From positions 1 through 64,000 of the forward strand of contig WTXG01000103.1 of NCBI GenBank assembly GCA_022496185.1: 64,000 nt of DNA. The letters are read 5' to 3'. The translations under genes and the position numbers were made by a program. The DNA is from Multifurca ochricompacta (lineage: Eukaryota > Basidiomycota > Agaricomycetes > Russulales > Russulaceae). The notes under the pieces were generated by a model. It made no database searches. It worked only from the letters and a program-made list of their open reading frames with translations, and had not been told where the DNA came from. Below are positions 55,501-64,000 of this stretch, one piece after another. Within the stretch, counting starts at the first letter, position 1. Each line of letters opens with the position of its first letter.

Positions 55501-55828
55501 GAAAGAAGATTTGAACCACGTTTAGGTAGAATCCCCAGGAAGGTGGAAGAAAGATCGCTTCAGTGTAATGAACAATAGATTTGTCAAGATCTTCCTTCTG
55601 TTTTGATAGCTTATAGCGTTCGAATCGTGACTTAGCCAGAAGGTGGATGCAGGCAGTGTAAGTGGGATGAGATCGAGGGATCCTTGAGAGAGCACGCTGA
55701 AGATACGTGATGCCTAGGTCGAGTTCCATAATGGAGACTGCAAATAAGAAAAAATCAATTACTGATGATCGAAGGGCATATGCTCGGGAAAGAGGTGACA
55801 AAGTTGTGCACTTACGTTCTTGGGCCAT
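52574..55828 (-). CDS. TPR-CHAT protein, copy C (complete, about 1058 aa)
   Basis: The only intact copy. Exon 1 is 55828-55816 (ATGGCCCAAGAAC); the intron is 55815-55738 (78 nt, GTAAGT..TTTGCAG); exon 2 is 55737-52574. Splicing gives a start MAQELSIMELD; without splicing the intron happens to read through. Residues 1 to about 700 are helical TPR-like repeats. The CHAT domain occupies about 760-1058 with WWCPTSIFCSLPLHAMG (from about 804), catalytic His about 920 in HFVCHG and catalytic Cys about 962 in FLAACHTAELTDD, ending FVHYGA. CHAT is a caspase/separase-like cysteine peptidase fold; TPR-CHAT proteases in bacteria cleave partner proteins in defence. In fungi the substrate is unknown. No NACHT or NB-ARC motif and no signal peptide or membrane segment is seen, so it is likely cytosolic. 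Confidence 0.9.
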   Translation of the reverse strand: MAQERKCTTLSPLSRAYALRSSVIDFFLFAVSIMELDLGITYLQRALSRIPRSHPTYTACIHLLAKSRFERYKLSKQKEDLDKSIVHYTEAIFLPPSWGFYLNVVQIFFQLVISLLRRSNEFKQPDDAKCAVEYLRYLRGLPLDTFAVPHKVVTTFLIQALANQVELEADGTGDIEEMVILCQELLACHSSENDPTDAIFTLITAILCKFLQGKQVEPLDGVIQCFRDALKISPPGSHLVLLGLATSLSIRYETNYSNDDYDEAMTLLESVIASSPLPDDQIKASILAAGLARVRANFYPNPEYLEEATSRCRTLLGSSSLDDHFRYGVTHNMASLAKKRFDNFGLTEDLQESHSYMSEAVSLASSSSAHVISQERIDEVDAVRAAYPIKVVEEKIQSLRKLISKTPPRSSERNAYLERLAKWYTTKFSRTNDIKDLEEVIKCRRVLLASADTSHPFGFQPAFSLGFDLYMEFKCSNKMEYLDESITVHRGVLEMQSARGYHFFVIQQLYKSLSQRFRLLGRRQDFDEMIELFPLAVNDKLAKVSDRFALSCDWASTARSARHSSVSDAYQMAMSLIQTSFISAPTLQVQHSRLVAMRGVGDKMPLDYASYQIEMGQFTQAIETLEQGRALLWSEMRGLRNSMDHLSQFNSPLATKLAAINQDLESLTMSVTPSGAIEISDAGSQVDDGMDPFGRLVVKQQKLLEERDVLLSQIQELPGFGEFLKTPSFETIRVAASHGPVVIINHTEWRSDILILVHNSPPSLILTTKDFYRLANELKDRLVVARMEGLDSDKYNRALRSVLEGLYKLVGRPVIDRLRALGVPEQSRIWWCPTSIFCSLPLHAMGPIPSDDGVKRYFSDLYIPSYTPTLSALIESRKPSPKMSYQPSLLLVANPDESLPGAFGEMEIIQSLKSRVPVTTLCGKNATPAGVVEGLRDHGLVHFVCHGKLETGKPFDASFKLIDNKCLTLLDIVRSQLPAAEFAFLAACHTAELTDDSIADEALHLTAAVQYCGFRSVVGTMWEMVDIDGRELAENFYKSMFSRNGQEVPYHLRSARALRDATRKMRRKKGMTLERWVNFVHYGA

Positions 55829-56030
55829 GGTTTATTCAATGCACAAGAATCACAGTAACTGGGAGTCCTCTGGCAATTAATTGAGAGAGTAAACGGCGAA
55901 AAGGGTTGTGGGTGCTGGAGAACGGCGAAGACCACGCCAGAATACATGTTTTTTAGAGCATGAGCATGAGGTCAAAACGAGGCAACGAGGCAATGGAGGG
56001 TGGTTGTTCCCCGGCCCGTCAACCCGGTAC
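55829..56030. promoter_or_regulatory. Upstream region of CHAT C, shared by the CHAT paralogues
   Basis: About 200 bp conserved with 7196-7395 and partly with 926-1065, so probably the shared promoter and leader. No TATA box could be placed with confidence. Confidence 0.4.
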
Positions 56031-56465
56031 TGTTTGCTCTTTGGTGGGTGAATGGATCCAATCCGCGGTGAGTGCGAGGCAAAGTGTGTCCCCAAAAGGA
56101 GAGAGGCAGGGTTTGCCGTGCTTGTACTTGCGCAAACGCTGCTTGCTAGTTCCATTTGACCTTGCGCTTGTCATCATTGTGAAGTTATTTAGCACATAAA
56201 GATAAAGAGAAAAAACTTAGATTGCTGGTTCACTCGCTCTACTACAAGCATTGTAGATACCTTTATATTTTTGTTGAGAGTCCAGAGTGGTACAGTAAGA
56301 AGCAAGCCGTAGAGAGTAAATTTGGATTAAAAAAAAGACAAATGAGATGAAGAGGCAATAAAGACGAAGTGACGACAGAGAGGTAATGGATGGCCAGGCG
56401 GCACAATACATAGAATAGTTCAACCAGGCGAAGGTTTCATGCTCAACGCCTGAGCCATCCTTACA
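56031..56465 (-). repeat. Solo LTR, family TGTAAGGATGG, reverse orientation (copy R)
   Basis: The reverse complement starts TGTAAGGATGGCTCAGG and ends GAGCAAACA. Same family as 7511-8123 and 8179-8828. The site next to the CHAT upstream region also carries a fragment of this LTR in unit B (7396-7441), so this insertion may predate the duplication. TSD not clear (GGTAC on one side, GTGGG on the other). Confidence 0.6.
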
Positions 56466-57086
56466 GTGGGAGAGGTAGTAGGCGGCAGGGGTGGTGCACA
56501 ATAATGCGTGTCAAATCAAGGTAATGGCCAAGGTAATGGCCAAAAGATAGTCTGTACTGTAGTTATCACGGTTTATGTGCACAATACTTGAAAATAGAAC
56601 ATATTTGTGTATAAGGTTCAAGGTGTTCTGGTGATCCAATGGCCCTGGAAATTGGAAAACGACATAGCGACCCCACTAGTAAATTGACAACTAGGAATGG
56701 AGGGTGAGAAAAGGCCATACTTTATCGCTCACACCTGGTGTAACCGTGGCTGACCGTTCTGCAAGGAGTTTGAAGTCAGAGTATATTGACCAATTAAAAT
56801 GATGAGACTGTTGCTAAGCACGCAAGGCAAAGCAAAGAACGAGACGATTGGATTCCTGAGTTCCTGAGTTGATAAGCCTAGGAAGTGAACCACGTCATAA
56901 AAAGGAAACAGAGTAGAACAGGGGAAAGAGCGTTGAGGATGCTGCCTTTCATAGTCGAGAACAGGGAAGAAAGGGCTGGAATGGCTTGGAAGGAAAAGAA
57001 GTGGAAAGGAAATGTTATCGTACAAGAATGGGTTATTATCATAATGGGTTATCGAGCAGGTATTCGTAATACGTGGGGCCACATTC
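56466..57086. other. No recognisable feature
   Basis: About 620 bp without a convincing gene. Short frames on both strands lack any recognisable motif. The segment may be LTR or repeat debris leading into the MITE at 57087. Confidence 0.4.
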
Positions 57087-57474
57087 TAGTGAATGCAATT
57101 CGTCCAGCACTTTGACGAATCACGTGATGTAAAGTAAACAATAGAGAGGTTCCGGGATAGCGGTTCGACACGTGATGTAGAGTAAACAATGGCAAGTTCT
57201 GTTGAACCAAGATACCGGTACAGAGAGCTCACCCAACTCTCCCCCACCGCTGACATCCCTAAAGTGGTAATCTTGTCACACAACTGTGATTTGTAATAAT
57301 ATTTATTTTAAAAAGGAAGTTATCGTTGATCAACTTTGCCATTATTTACTTTACATCACGTGTTGAACCGCTATCCCGGAACCTCTGTGCCGCTATCTTG
57401 GTTCAACAGAATTTGCTGTTGTTTACTTTACATCACGTGATTCGGCACAATCTTTTGGGTGAATTGCATCCAGT
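57087..57474. repeat. MITE arms related to 2459-3742
   Basis: Left end TAGTGAATGCAATTCGTCC and right end TGAATTGCATCCAGT, with the same CCGGGATAGCGG and CTGACATCCCTAAAGTGG blocks as the 1284-bp element but a shorter middle. It lies inside an LTR fragment. No matching target duplication was found. Confidence 0.6.
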
Positions 57475-57765
57475 GTAGTAGACCAGCCAGTGAGCCACTA
57501 GAAGCAGAAATCAAACGGCATTTCTCTCTCTTTATCTTTCTTTTTGTGTGCTAAAAAACTTCTTGACGACATCGAGCGCAAAGGTCAAACGGAACCAACA
57601 AGCAGCGATTTCCTTGAATTCAAGCACAATACGTTTACATTCGAGCTAGTTATCTCAAAAGGGCGCGCTCTCTTCTCTTTTCTCTCTCTCTCTCACCATC
57701 CAAGGAATACATTGCCTCGCACTCACTGCAGATTGGATCCGTACAATACAGAGACAATATCTGAA
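57475..57765 (+). repeat. LTR fragment, family TGTAAGGATGG (copy S)
   Basis: Resembles the 3' half of 8179-8828: GTAGTAGACCAGCCAG, CT-rich tracts, AAGGTCAA.CGGAACCA, then CGCACTCACTGCAGATTGGATCC. The 5' half is missing or displaced by the MITE. Confidence 0.5.
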
Positions 57766-57779
57766 GCGTAAATGAGGCT

Positions 57780-58326
57780 TCCAATTACCTCTCGGTATTC
57801 ATCCTTTCGGCATTGGTCGGTGTTCGCGGTGAGTCGTTGTGGGAGTATACTCCAGGTGGCATCGCAGTGTCGTAATGTTTTGTATCTTCAAGTTTGAATC
57901 GTGCATTAGAAGAACTTGGCGATTGAGAGAGAATGTGCCGAGATAATTGACTCTGTATACTTGAGTGAAACCGCATGCGACAAGTCTTGCTATGTACTTG
58001 ACCGCGGTACCGTTGGCCTTGCGTTTGACACGAAAAACCCATTTTGATCAGACTATATTCTTGTTTTCTGGGTGTGGTACTGTAATCCACATTTTCACCT
58101 TTTCCAATGTAAGGATTTTGTGGTATATGGCCTCCTTCCAAAAAGGCCAGTCTTCGCATGTTTGAGCTTCAATGAGTGATTTTGGATCGCCTTTGGCATC
58201 TTCAATAGCTTCTGCAATCATATTGTCATATTCTGCCTGATAAGCATAAACTCTGTCTGCAGATACATCAGCGATAGATGCAGAGCCTTCTTCTTGGGTG
58301 TCCAGATGGTGATACTTGAGCTTCAA
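57780..58326 (-). pseudogene. Copia pol fragment (start of reverse transcriptase)
   Basis: Minus strand. A frame from 58326 carries DWPFWKEAIYHKILTLEKV, then after a break SKWVF/KRKANGT and ARLVACGFTQVY, the typical beginning of a Ty1/copia RT (RVT_2). The YVDD part and all other domains are absent and frames are broken, so it is an old relic. Its left part is also present at 10574-10734 in unit B. Confidence 0.65.
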
Positions 58327-58770
58327 TGGTATCTATCCATGCTGTGGCTGCTATTCCAATACATAATACATAATACAACTTGCATATTTCATTCTACACT
58401 CTAAAAAAATGGTTTCCTGTTGTCAAACACCCGAAACTGTAATACACGACTCCAATGCAGATAGCTATGAGGTAGGCTCAGGAGAAGTGAGGCGCGTTAC
58501 ATATTGTTTGTCTCTGTATATACATCACGTGATGCGTCACAATGTTGCTGGGGTGAATAGCGTTCAGTTCACATCCACGTCCTCGATGTTCTTTTGTGAG
58601 GACAAGCCATGTAACAATTTAACCACAATCACAACCAACTCGGAAGCTGACCTGAGACTGAGACTCACGACCCTGAAAACCAAGTTCAACACATCCCTTG
58701 TTCTCTTTACACCTTCAACTTTCCTCTTTCGGTGTCCATTGCTCTTCAAGAGCTCGTTAACGACAGGTTT
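58327..58770. other. Non-coding segment duplicated from 10735-11160
   Basis: Same sequence as in unit B with small indels; no gene supported. At 58768 it jumps to sequence corresponding to 12137 of copy 1, so about 975 bp present in copy 1 is missing here. Confidence 0.5.
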
Positions 58771-60180
58771 GAATAACCAAAGGTGTTCAGGGCTACAGAT
58801 CTCACAGTAGGTGTCGACCCCTCTATAGGCAACCGATCCAGGGGACGTACAACTTTGGGAGATTTCTCGTGTCTCTTTGCTTTCACGTGCTGACTTGGAG
58901 TCAACTTGGCATAGGACGCAACACGACAACTCCGGCTGACTTAGGATGGTACTCTCCTGAAAGCACGTCTGAGAACTCCGTAGGGTGGTTATCCATCGAG
59001 GTGAGATCCGAGAGAAATAACGAGTCGCTATCGACCTGCAGGTCTAGATCGGGTAGGGTGAGAGGTTCGTTGCTGCGACCACTAAATTCGAAGCCTACAG
59101 GTGCTTCTGGTGTCGACGAATCTGACGAGGATCTCGATGAACACGACGCGCTGTATGCGCTTACCATCCACTTGTCGAGGACCGGATTGCTGAGGGTTAG
59201 GACTAGGGGTGACAGTCGATGGGTCCATTTGTGACTACCTATTCGCGCGGTGGGGCCTGTGCCCTCCTGCTGTGCGAAGTCATTGATTCCTTGCTTGGGA
59301 ACCAGTGACGGGTGATGAGCAGGCTCTCTCGTACTGAACAACTCTTTTTACTCACCAGAGAGTCTTCACCCAATTGTGTTCTGAATTGTTGTTCATTGCT
59401 GGCCATCGGTGAATCTGCGGACGCCCTTCCTGGGGCTGTGACAGGAAAATGGGGACACCCTGTGGCACCTGGCCAAAGAAAAAGACACAGGTCCATTGAC
59501 GCAGACTCGATATCGGTCGTCTCTCCCTATGAGTTCGAAGCGGAGAGAGGTTCCACGAGAGTGAGAAAAGGGGAGAGAAGAAGGGATTCGATGTCGATGA
59601 GAACGCTGAGACAGACGAGTGGCCTTGCAACTTTGGTAGGCCGTTTGCTACACTTGAAGGCTTGGTCACACAAATCTAAATGGCTGAGAACTGGTCCGCG
59701 TTGAATGTCAGTAACGTTGATAATGCAGAATGCATCGATGAGGCTGAATGCGTTGAAAACTCTTGAAAGTTGATGGTCCGTTCGCTACCTTCGAAGGCTG
59801 TGGCACACAATGAGATGGAAAGAAGAGACAAAGCGAGTATTTCATGGCTGGATAAGATACTCGTCTTTATATACTTGAGGTCTGTATGAAACGAGCCAAA
59901 TCCAAGTTTAGTATGCAAAGATGTAAGTAGTATAAGGAAGGACCTGATTCATGGCATGGAGGACATCACTTCGAGTGTTGAAGATGCCAGCCGCTTGATT
60001 GAGCATCATGTGGATATGATCAGCCTCTGTGCGTTGGAACGAGGTGGAATCTGTGCATGGAAGGAATTCCAATCCTGTCAGTCGTTTCAGATCTAGGGAC
60101 CTGAGGGCGCCTCTATGAGCGCTGCGAGGACCAAGCCTGCAAGACGTGTCCATGAGGAGGGCGGAGGGCGTGAGGCCCAC
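58771..60180 (-). CDS. Gene H copy 2: unrecognised, lacks the finger-encoding end
   Basis: Second copy of the gene at 11163-13320, minus strand. Conserved parts: an upstream segment ending in NQAAGIFNTRSDVLHAMNQ (60180 to about 59950) followed by a GT-starting intron or promoter; a TATA-like box (59866-59873); a Ser/Arg-rich stretch (about 59240-59670); and the acidic Ser/Pro stretch with GFEFSGRSNEPLTLPDLDL (about 58960-59150). The region matching 11163-12135, with the C2H2-like fingers, is absent. Frames are fragmentary and the exon structure is unresolved. It sits between the copia relic and segment G exactly as in unit B. It could be a degraded copy, and the intact copy may be the functional one. 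Confidence 0.4.
59866..59873 (-). promoter_or_regulatory. TATA-like box of gene H copy 2
   Basis: Minus-strand TATATAAA, in the same context as 13204-13211; the nearest ATG (59845-59843) is about 20 nt downstream. Confidence 0.5.
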
Positions 60181-60825
60181 AATTGGTTGAGAAGGGTCGT
60201 CATGCTTCTCTATACCACAGGATTCCTGTGACAGGAAAGCATAGATGCCACTGGAGCTGCTGCGGTGGTGGCTTGGGCAGTAGAGATACCAAGTTCAGAG
60301 TCCTTGTTAAAAGTGAGTGATTGGCCCAGGTAATACAAGCTGTATCCTGCGGCATTATCAGATAAGTCAGACAAAACGTTGGTGACACAGTCCTTGAGTA
60401 TTGTTGAAGGCATTGTCACCAACAGTGTCTCAGAGAGGGGGGTTAGTTTCATGGCTGCGATGTCCAGGGTCTGTGATGGCCTGGCAGAAGCCCAGTCGTG
60501 GCAAACCTGGGATTCGTTGGAGTGGGTCTGCTACCTGTGGGGCAGCATTGACCCCAGTTGTCGTAGTTTGTAGCTGGGAGAGTGTGAGGAGTGGGATGGA
60601 GGTGAGGTCTGAGGCCCCATCTCGATGCTTGTGGCGGTAGCTAGGGCAGCGAGCCATCCACCTCTGGTGTTGGATGGGATACAAAACTATGATTGTGGAC
60701 AGTTTATAGTGCGTATCTAGTTACTCTAAAAGCCAGCAATCCGAGCGATCTGAGGAACAAGCTCAAGCAGATGGTGGTGATCGGAGAAGAAAGATGTACA
60801 ACCGTCCTTAAGCGATACCCCAAAT
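60181..60825 (-). repeat. Segment G, copy 3, with the empty site of the 33-kb transposon
   Basis: On the minus strand the ATG at 60452 opens a frame of 80 codons (MKLTPLSETLLVTMPSTILK) to about 60210. It runs toward the gene H upstream exon; a short duplication (CCTGTCACAGGA, about 60222-60238) breaks the junction. Bases 60275-60276 (TG) are the uninterrupted target of the outer transposon. The function is unknown; it might be the first coding part of gene H. Confidence 0.5.
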
Positions 60826-61033
60826 CCAGTATATAAACTAGATATTTTTTAACAAATCCCACGTGATGCCAAAAAATAAATACTTCCAATCATATACCTC
60901 CACACGAACTGATATACTATCGAACAAAAATGCATCTATACAAATTTCTTGACATAGGATGTAAGTAGGTGAAGCCGAAGGCTCTTACCCAAACGTTATT
61001 AAGATACTAACCACTAGCGAAAGCTTTCCTCCA

Positions 61034-64000
61034 TCACGCACCATAATGAACAAAGTTCACCCACCGCTCCAGAGTCATCCCTTTCTTTCTCCTCATCTTC
61101 CGCGTCGCATCACGAAGCGCCCTCGCAGACCTCAAGTGGTAATGTACCCCTTCTCCATTCCTAGAGAACATCGACTTGTAGAAATTCTCTGCAATTTCAG
61201 ATCCATCTATATCCGCCATCTCCCACATCGTCCCCACCACACTTCGAAACCCACAGTATTGAACCGCCGCCGTAAGATGAAGTCCCTCATCAGCGATACT
61301 TTCGTCTGTCAATTCCGCAGTGTGACATGCAGCAAGGAATGCAAATTCAGCAGCAGGCAGTTGAGAGCGTACGATGTCGAGTAGAGTAAGGCGCTCATCA
61401 TCGAACAGCTTGAATGATGCATCGAATGGTTTTCCAGTCTCGAGTGTTCCATGACACACAAAATGTACCAATCCGTGATGTCGTAGTCCTTCCACCACAC
61501 CAGCCGGTGTCGCATTCTTCCCACAGAGGGTGGTCACCGGCACCCGCGAATTGAAAGACTGTATGATTTCCATCTCTCCAAAAGCGCCTGGTAAGGATTC
61601 ATCTGGATTAGCCACAAGGAGTAACGAAGGTCGGTAAGATGTTTTGGACTAGGTTTGCGAGACTCGATGAGTGCAGAGAGTGTCGATGTATATGAAGGGA
61701 TATATAGATCTGAAAAGTATCGCTTGACACCATCATTTGATGGGATTGGGCCCATCGCATGAAGTGGAAGTGAGCAGAAAACGGAGGTCGGACACCACCA
61801 GATTCGTGATTGTTCTGGTACACCCAAAGTGCGGAACTTGTGAATGACTGGTTCGCCGACGAGGTTATAAAGGCCCTCGAGTACAGAACGTAAAGCACGT
61901 TTGTATTCGCCTGAATCGAGACCCTCCTTTCGTGCGACCACTAGGCGATCTCTTAGTTTATTTGCACGGTCGTAGAAATCGTTATTTGTAGGGATAAGGG
62001 AAGGGGGAGTGTCTTGAAAGAGTATGAGGATATCGGAACGCCACTTGTTATGGTTGATAATAATGACTGGTCCATGTGAAGCAGCAGAACGAATATTTTC
62101 GAACGACGGTGTCTTCAGAAAGTCTCCGTACCCTGGTAATTCTTGGATCTGTGACACGAGCAGATCCCGCTCCTCCAGAAGCTTCTGTTGCTTCACCACC
62201 AGACGACCGAATGGGTCCATCCCATCATCAACCTGTGATCCAGCATCGCTGATCCCTATAGTCCCACTCGGTGTGACAGACATGGTGAGTGACTCGAGAT
62301 CCTTATCAATTGCTGCAAGTTTCGCCGCTAAAGGTGAATTGACACCAGAAAGGTGATCCATGGAATTGCGAAGACTACGCATTTCAGACCATAGTAAGGC
62401 TCTCCCTCGTTCTAGAGTCTCAATAGCCTGAGTGAATTGACCCATGTCGATCTGGTAAGAAGCATAGTCCAGCGGCATCTTGTCACCGATCCCTCGGATT
62501 GCGACCAGTCGAGCATGCTGTATTTCTAAGGTAGGCGCGGAGACATATGAGCTCTGTATTATTGACATGGCCTTCTCATACATAACCGCGACAGATGGGT
62601 GTCGGGCCGTTCGAGCAGCGGATGCCCAGACACATGACAAAGCAAATAGGTCAGGTACCTTCGCGAATTTGTCATTGACAGCCAAAGGAAATAGCTCAAT
62701 CATTTCATCCAAATCCTGTCTTCGACCAAGCAACCTGAAGCGTTTGGATAAAGTCACAAAAAGTTGTAGAATTGAAATGAAATAGTATGGCTGCGTGCTT
62801 TGCATTTCGAGAACACCACGATTCATGGTGATAGACTCGTCAAGGTACTCCATTTTATTCGAACACTCAAACGCCATGTAGAGGTTAAAGCCCAAATAGA
62901 ATGCCGTTTTGGATCCAAATGAATGGCTCGTGTCAGCTGACGCAAGTAGTACCCGGCGGCATTTGATCACCTCTTCAAGGTCTGTGATATCGTTGGTACG
63001 AGAGAACTTCGTTTCGTACCAATTCACAAGATCCATGATGTGTGTGTTGTGATTGGAGTTGCCCGGGGGTGTTTTGGAGATTAGTTCGCGAAGATTTCGG
63101 ATTATCTCCTCTACCACCTTCATCGGATACGCCGCTCGAACAGCACCCAGTTTATCAATCAAGCCATGAGCTGAGGACGATGAGGCAAGGCTGACCATTT
63201 CGGAAGTATATGAACGCGCTTCTTGAAGGATTTCTGTGAGACCGAAGTTATGGAAGCGCATCTTAGCGAGGGATCCCATGCCATGGGTAAATAGATGCCG
63301 AAGGTTGTTGTCAAGGGAAGAAGAGCCGAGTAAGGTACGACAACGGGAAATCGCCTCCTCTAAATATTCTGGGTTTAGAGAGATCATAGCCCGATTGAGT
63401 GCAAGAACCGCAGCTAATGCCGAAGCATAAATTTGATCATCCCGAGAAGGACTTGAGGCAATGAGACTTTCTAGGAGGGCCATTGCCTCATCGTAATCGT
63501 CGTTTGAATAATTTGTCAAGTATCGAATTGAGAAGGAAGTAGCCAGTCCAAGAAGAACTAGATGAGAGCCTGGTGGGAAGATCTTCAGCGCATCCCGAAA
63601 GCATTGAATGACTCCATCTAACGGCTGTACTGGCCTCCCTTGATTAAATTTCCATAAAAAGGCGGTGAACAAGGCGGTAATGGCGTGAGTTGGATATTTT
63701 GCTGAGCTATGACAGGTGAGAAGTTCTTGGCAGAGGATCACCATCTCCTCGATATCCCCGTCCCACCCGCTTCCAGCTTAACTTGAATACCCAGCGCCTG
63801 AACAAGCAATGTTTTGACGGCTTCGTGCGGGACCTCAAAGGTATCAAGGGGTAGTCCTCGGAGATAACGAAGGTATTCAACCGCACACTTGGCATCTTCA
63901 GGTTGCTCGAATTCATTGGAACGACGGAGAAGGGAAATTACAAGTTGAAAGAAGACTTGAACCACATTTAGGTAGAATCCCCAGGAAGGTGGAAGAAAGA
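61034..64000 (-). pseudogene. TPR-CHAT protein, copy D (two one-base frameshifts, N-terminus beyond window)
   Basis: Minus strand, C-terminus FVHYGA at 61034. The CHAT domain keeps both catalytic motifs, HFVCHG and FLAACHTAELTDE. Two breaks relative to copies A-C: a T run of four instead of five at 61642-61645, between the WWCP region and the VANPDESLPGAF motif; and a C run of four instead of five at 63756-63759. Otherwise the frames are open for 736 and 193 codons. Both breaks lie in homopolymers, so sequencing error is a serious alternative to pseudogenisation. The gene continues past the right edge. Confidence 0.8.

Noticed and set aside
52574..55828. CHAT gene as an NLR-type immune receptor
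   Set aside because: No Walker A/B or other NACHT/NB-ARC motif is seen; the N-terminal part is helical repeats only.
58771..60180. Gene H as a gasdermin-like substrate of the CHAT protease
   Set aside because: The sequence is Ser/Pro-rich with finger-like motifs in one copy and shows no gasdermin-like hydrophobic pattern that I can recognise; kept only as an open test.

Overview
This window looks like an intron-bearing filamentous basidiomycete, most likely an Agaricomycete (Boletales is a guess from the CHAT gene family and the Plavaka transposon, not proven). Evidence: short introns with GTAAGT/AG borders, Plavaka-type transposase, Ty3/gypsy elements with C-terminal chromodomains, and TPR-CHAT proteins. 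No bacterial-style operons, tRNA, rRNA or CRISPR arrays were seen.

Backbone. All recognisable host genes lie on the minus strand and form a duplicated array. The repeating unit, in + coordinates, is: segment G (unknown), a TPR-CHAT gene of about 1058 aa, old LTR debris, a copia pol fragment, and gene H (unrecognised; one copy ends in C2H2-like fingers). CHAT copies are A (1-925, cut by the window edge), B (3956-7195, frameshifted before the catalytic Cys), C (52574-55828, intact) and D (61034-64000, two one-base frameshifts, cut by the edge). Gene H copies are at about 11.2-13.3 kb and 58.8-60.2 kb. Because the unit is duplicated, one copy gives the empty site for insertions in the other.

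Insertions. A copia element (13321-18329, TSD TTGAA) and an outer DNA transposon (18606-51793, 33.2 kb, TSD TG) interrupt unit 1-2; both empty sites are preserved near 59980 and 60275. The outer transposon is a two-gene Plavaka/CACTA-like element with a minus-strand transposase and a divergent plus-strand accessory gene. After it landed it was filled with other elements: a solo LTR (22180-22799), a hAT-like non-autonomous element (23127-40749) that was hit by gypsy-2 (23808-40004), whose LTR was hit by gypsy-1 of the same family (24201-32945), whose LTR was hit by another solo LTR (24333-25608); then a solo LTR (41763-42277) and gypsy-3 (42351-49675) in the accessory gene. Nearly every layer has terminal motifs and a matching target duplication, so the order of insertion can be read directly. 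Removing all of them leaves an ancestral element of about 7 kb.

Decay. Every base substitution I counted between LTR pairs (gypsy-1 8/8, first 393 bp of gypsy-2 10/10, gypsy-3 1/1, copia 1/1) is a CpG to TpG/CpA transition, and several premature stops are consistent with CGA to TGA. This points to cytosine methylation and deamination at CpG in mobile DNA. Separately, many coding breaks are single-base deletions in homopolymers, which could be assembly error; the pseudogene calls resting only on those should be treated with care.
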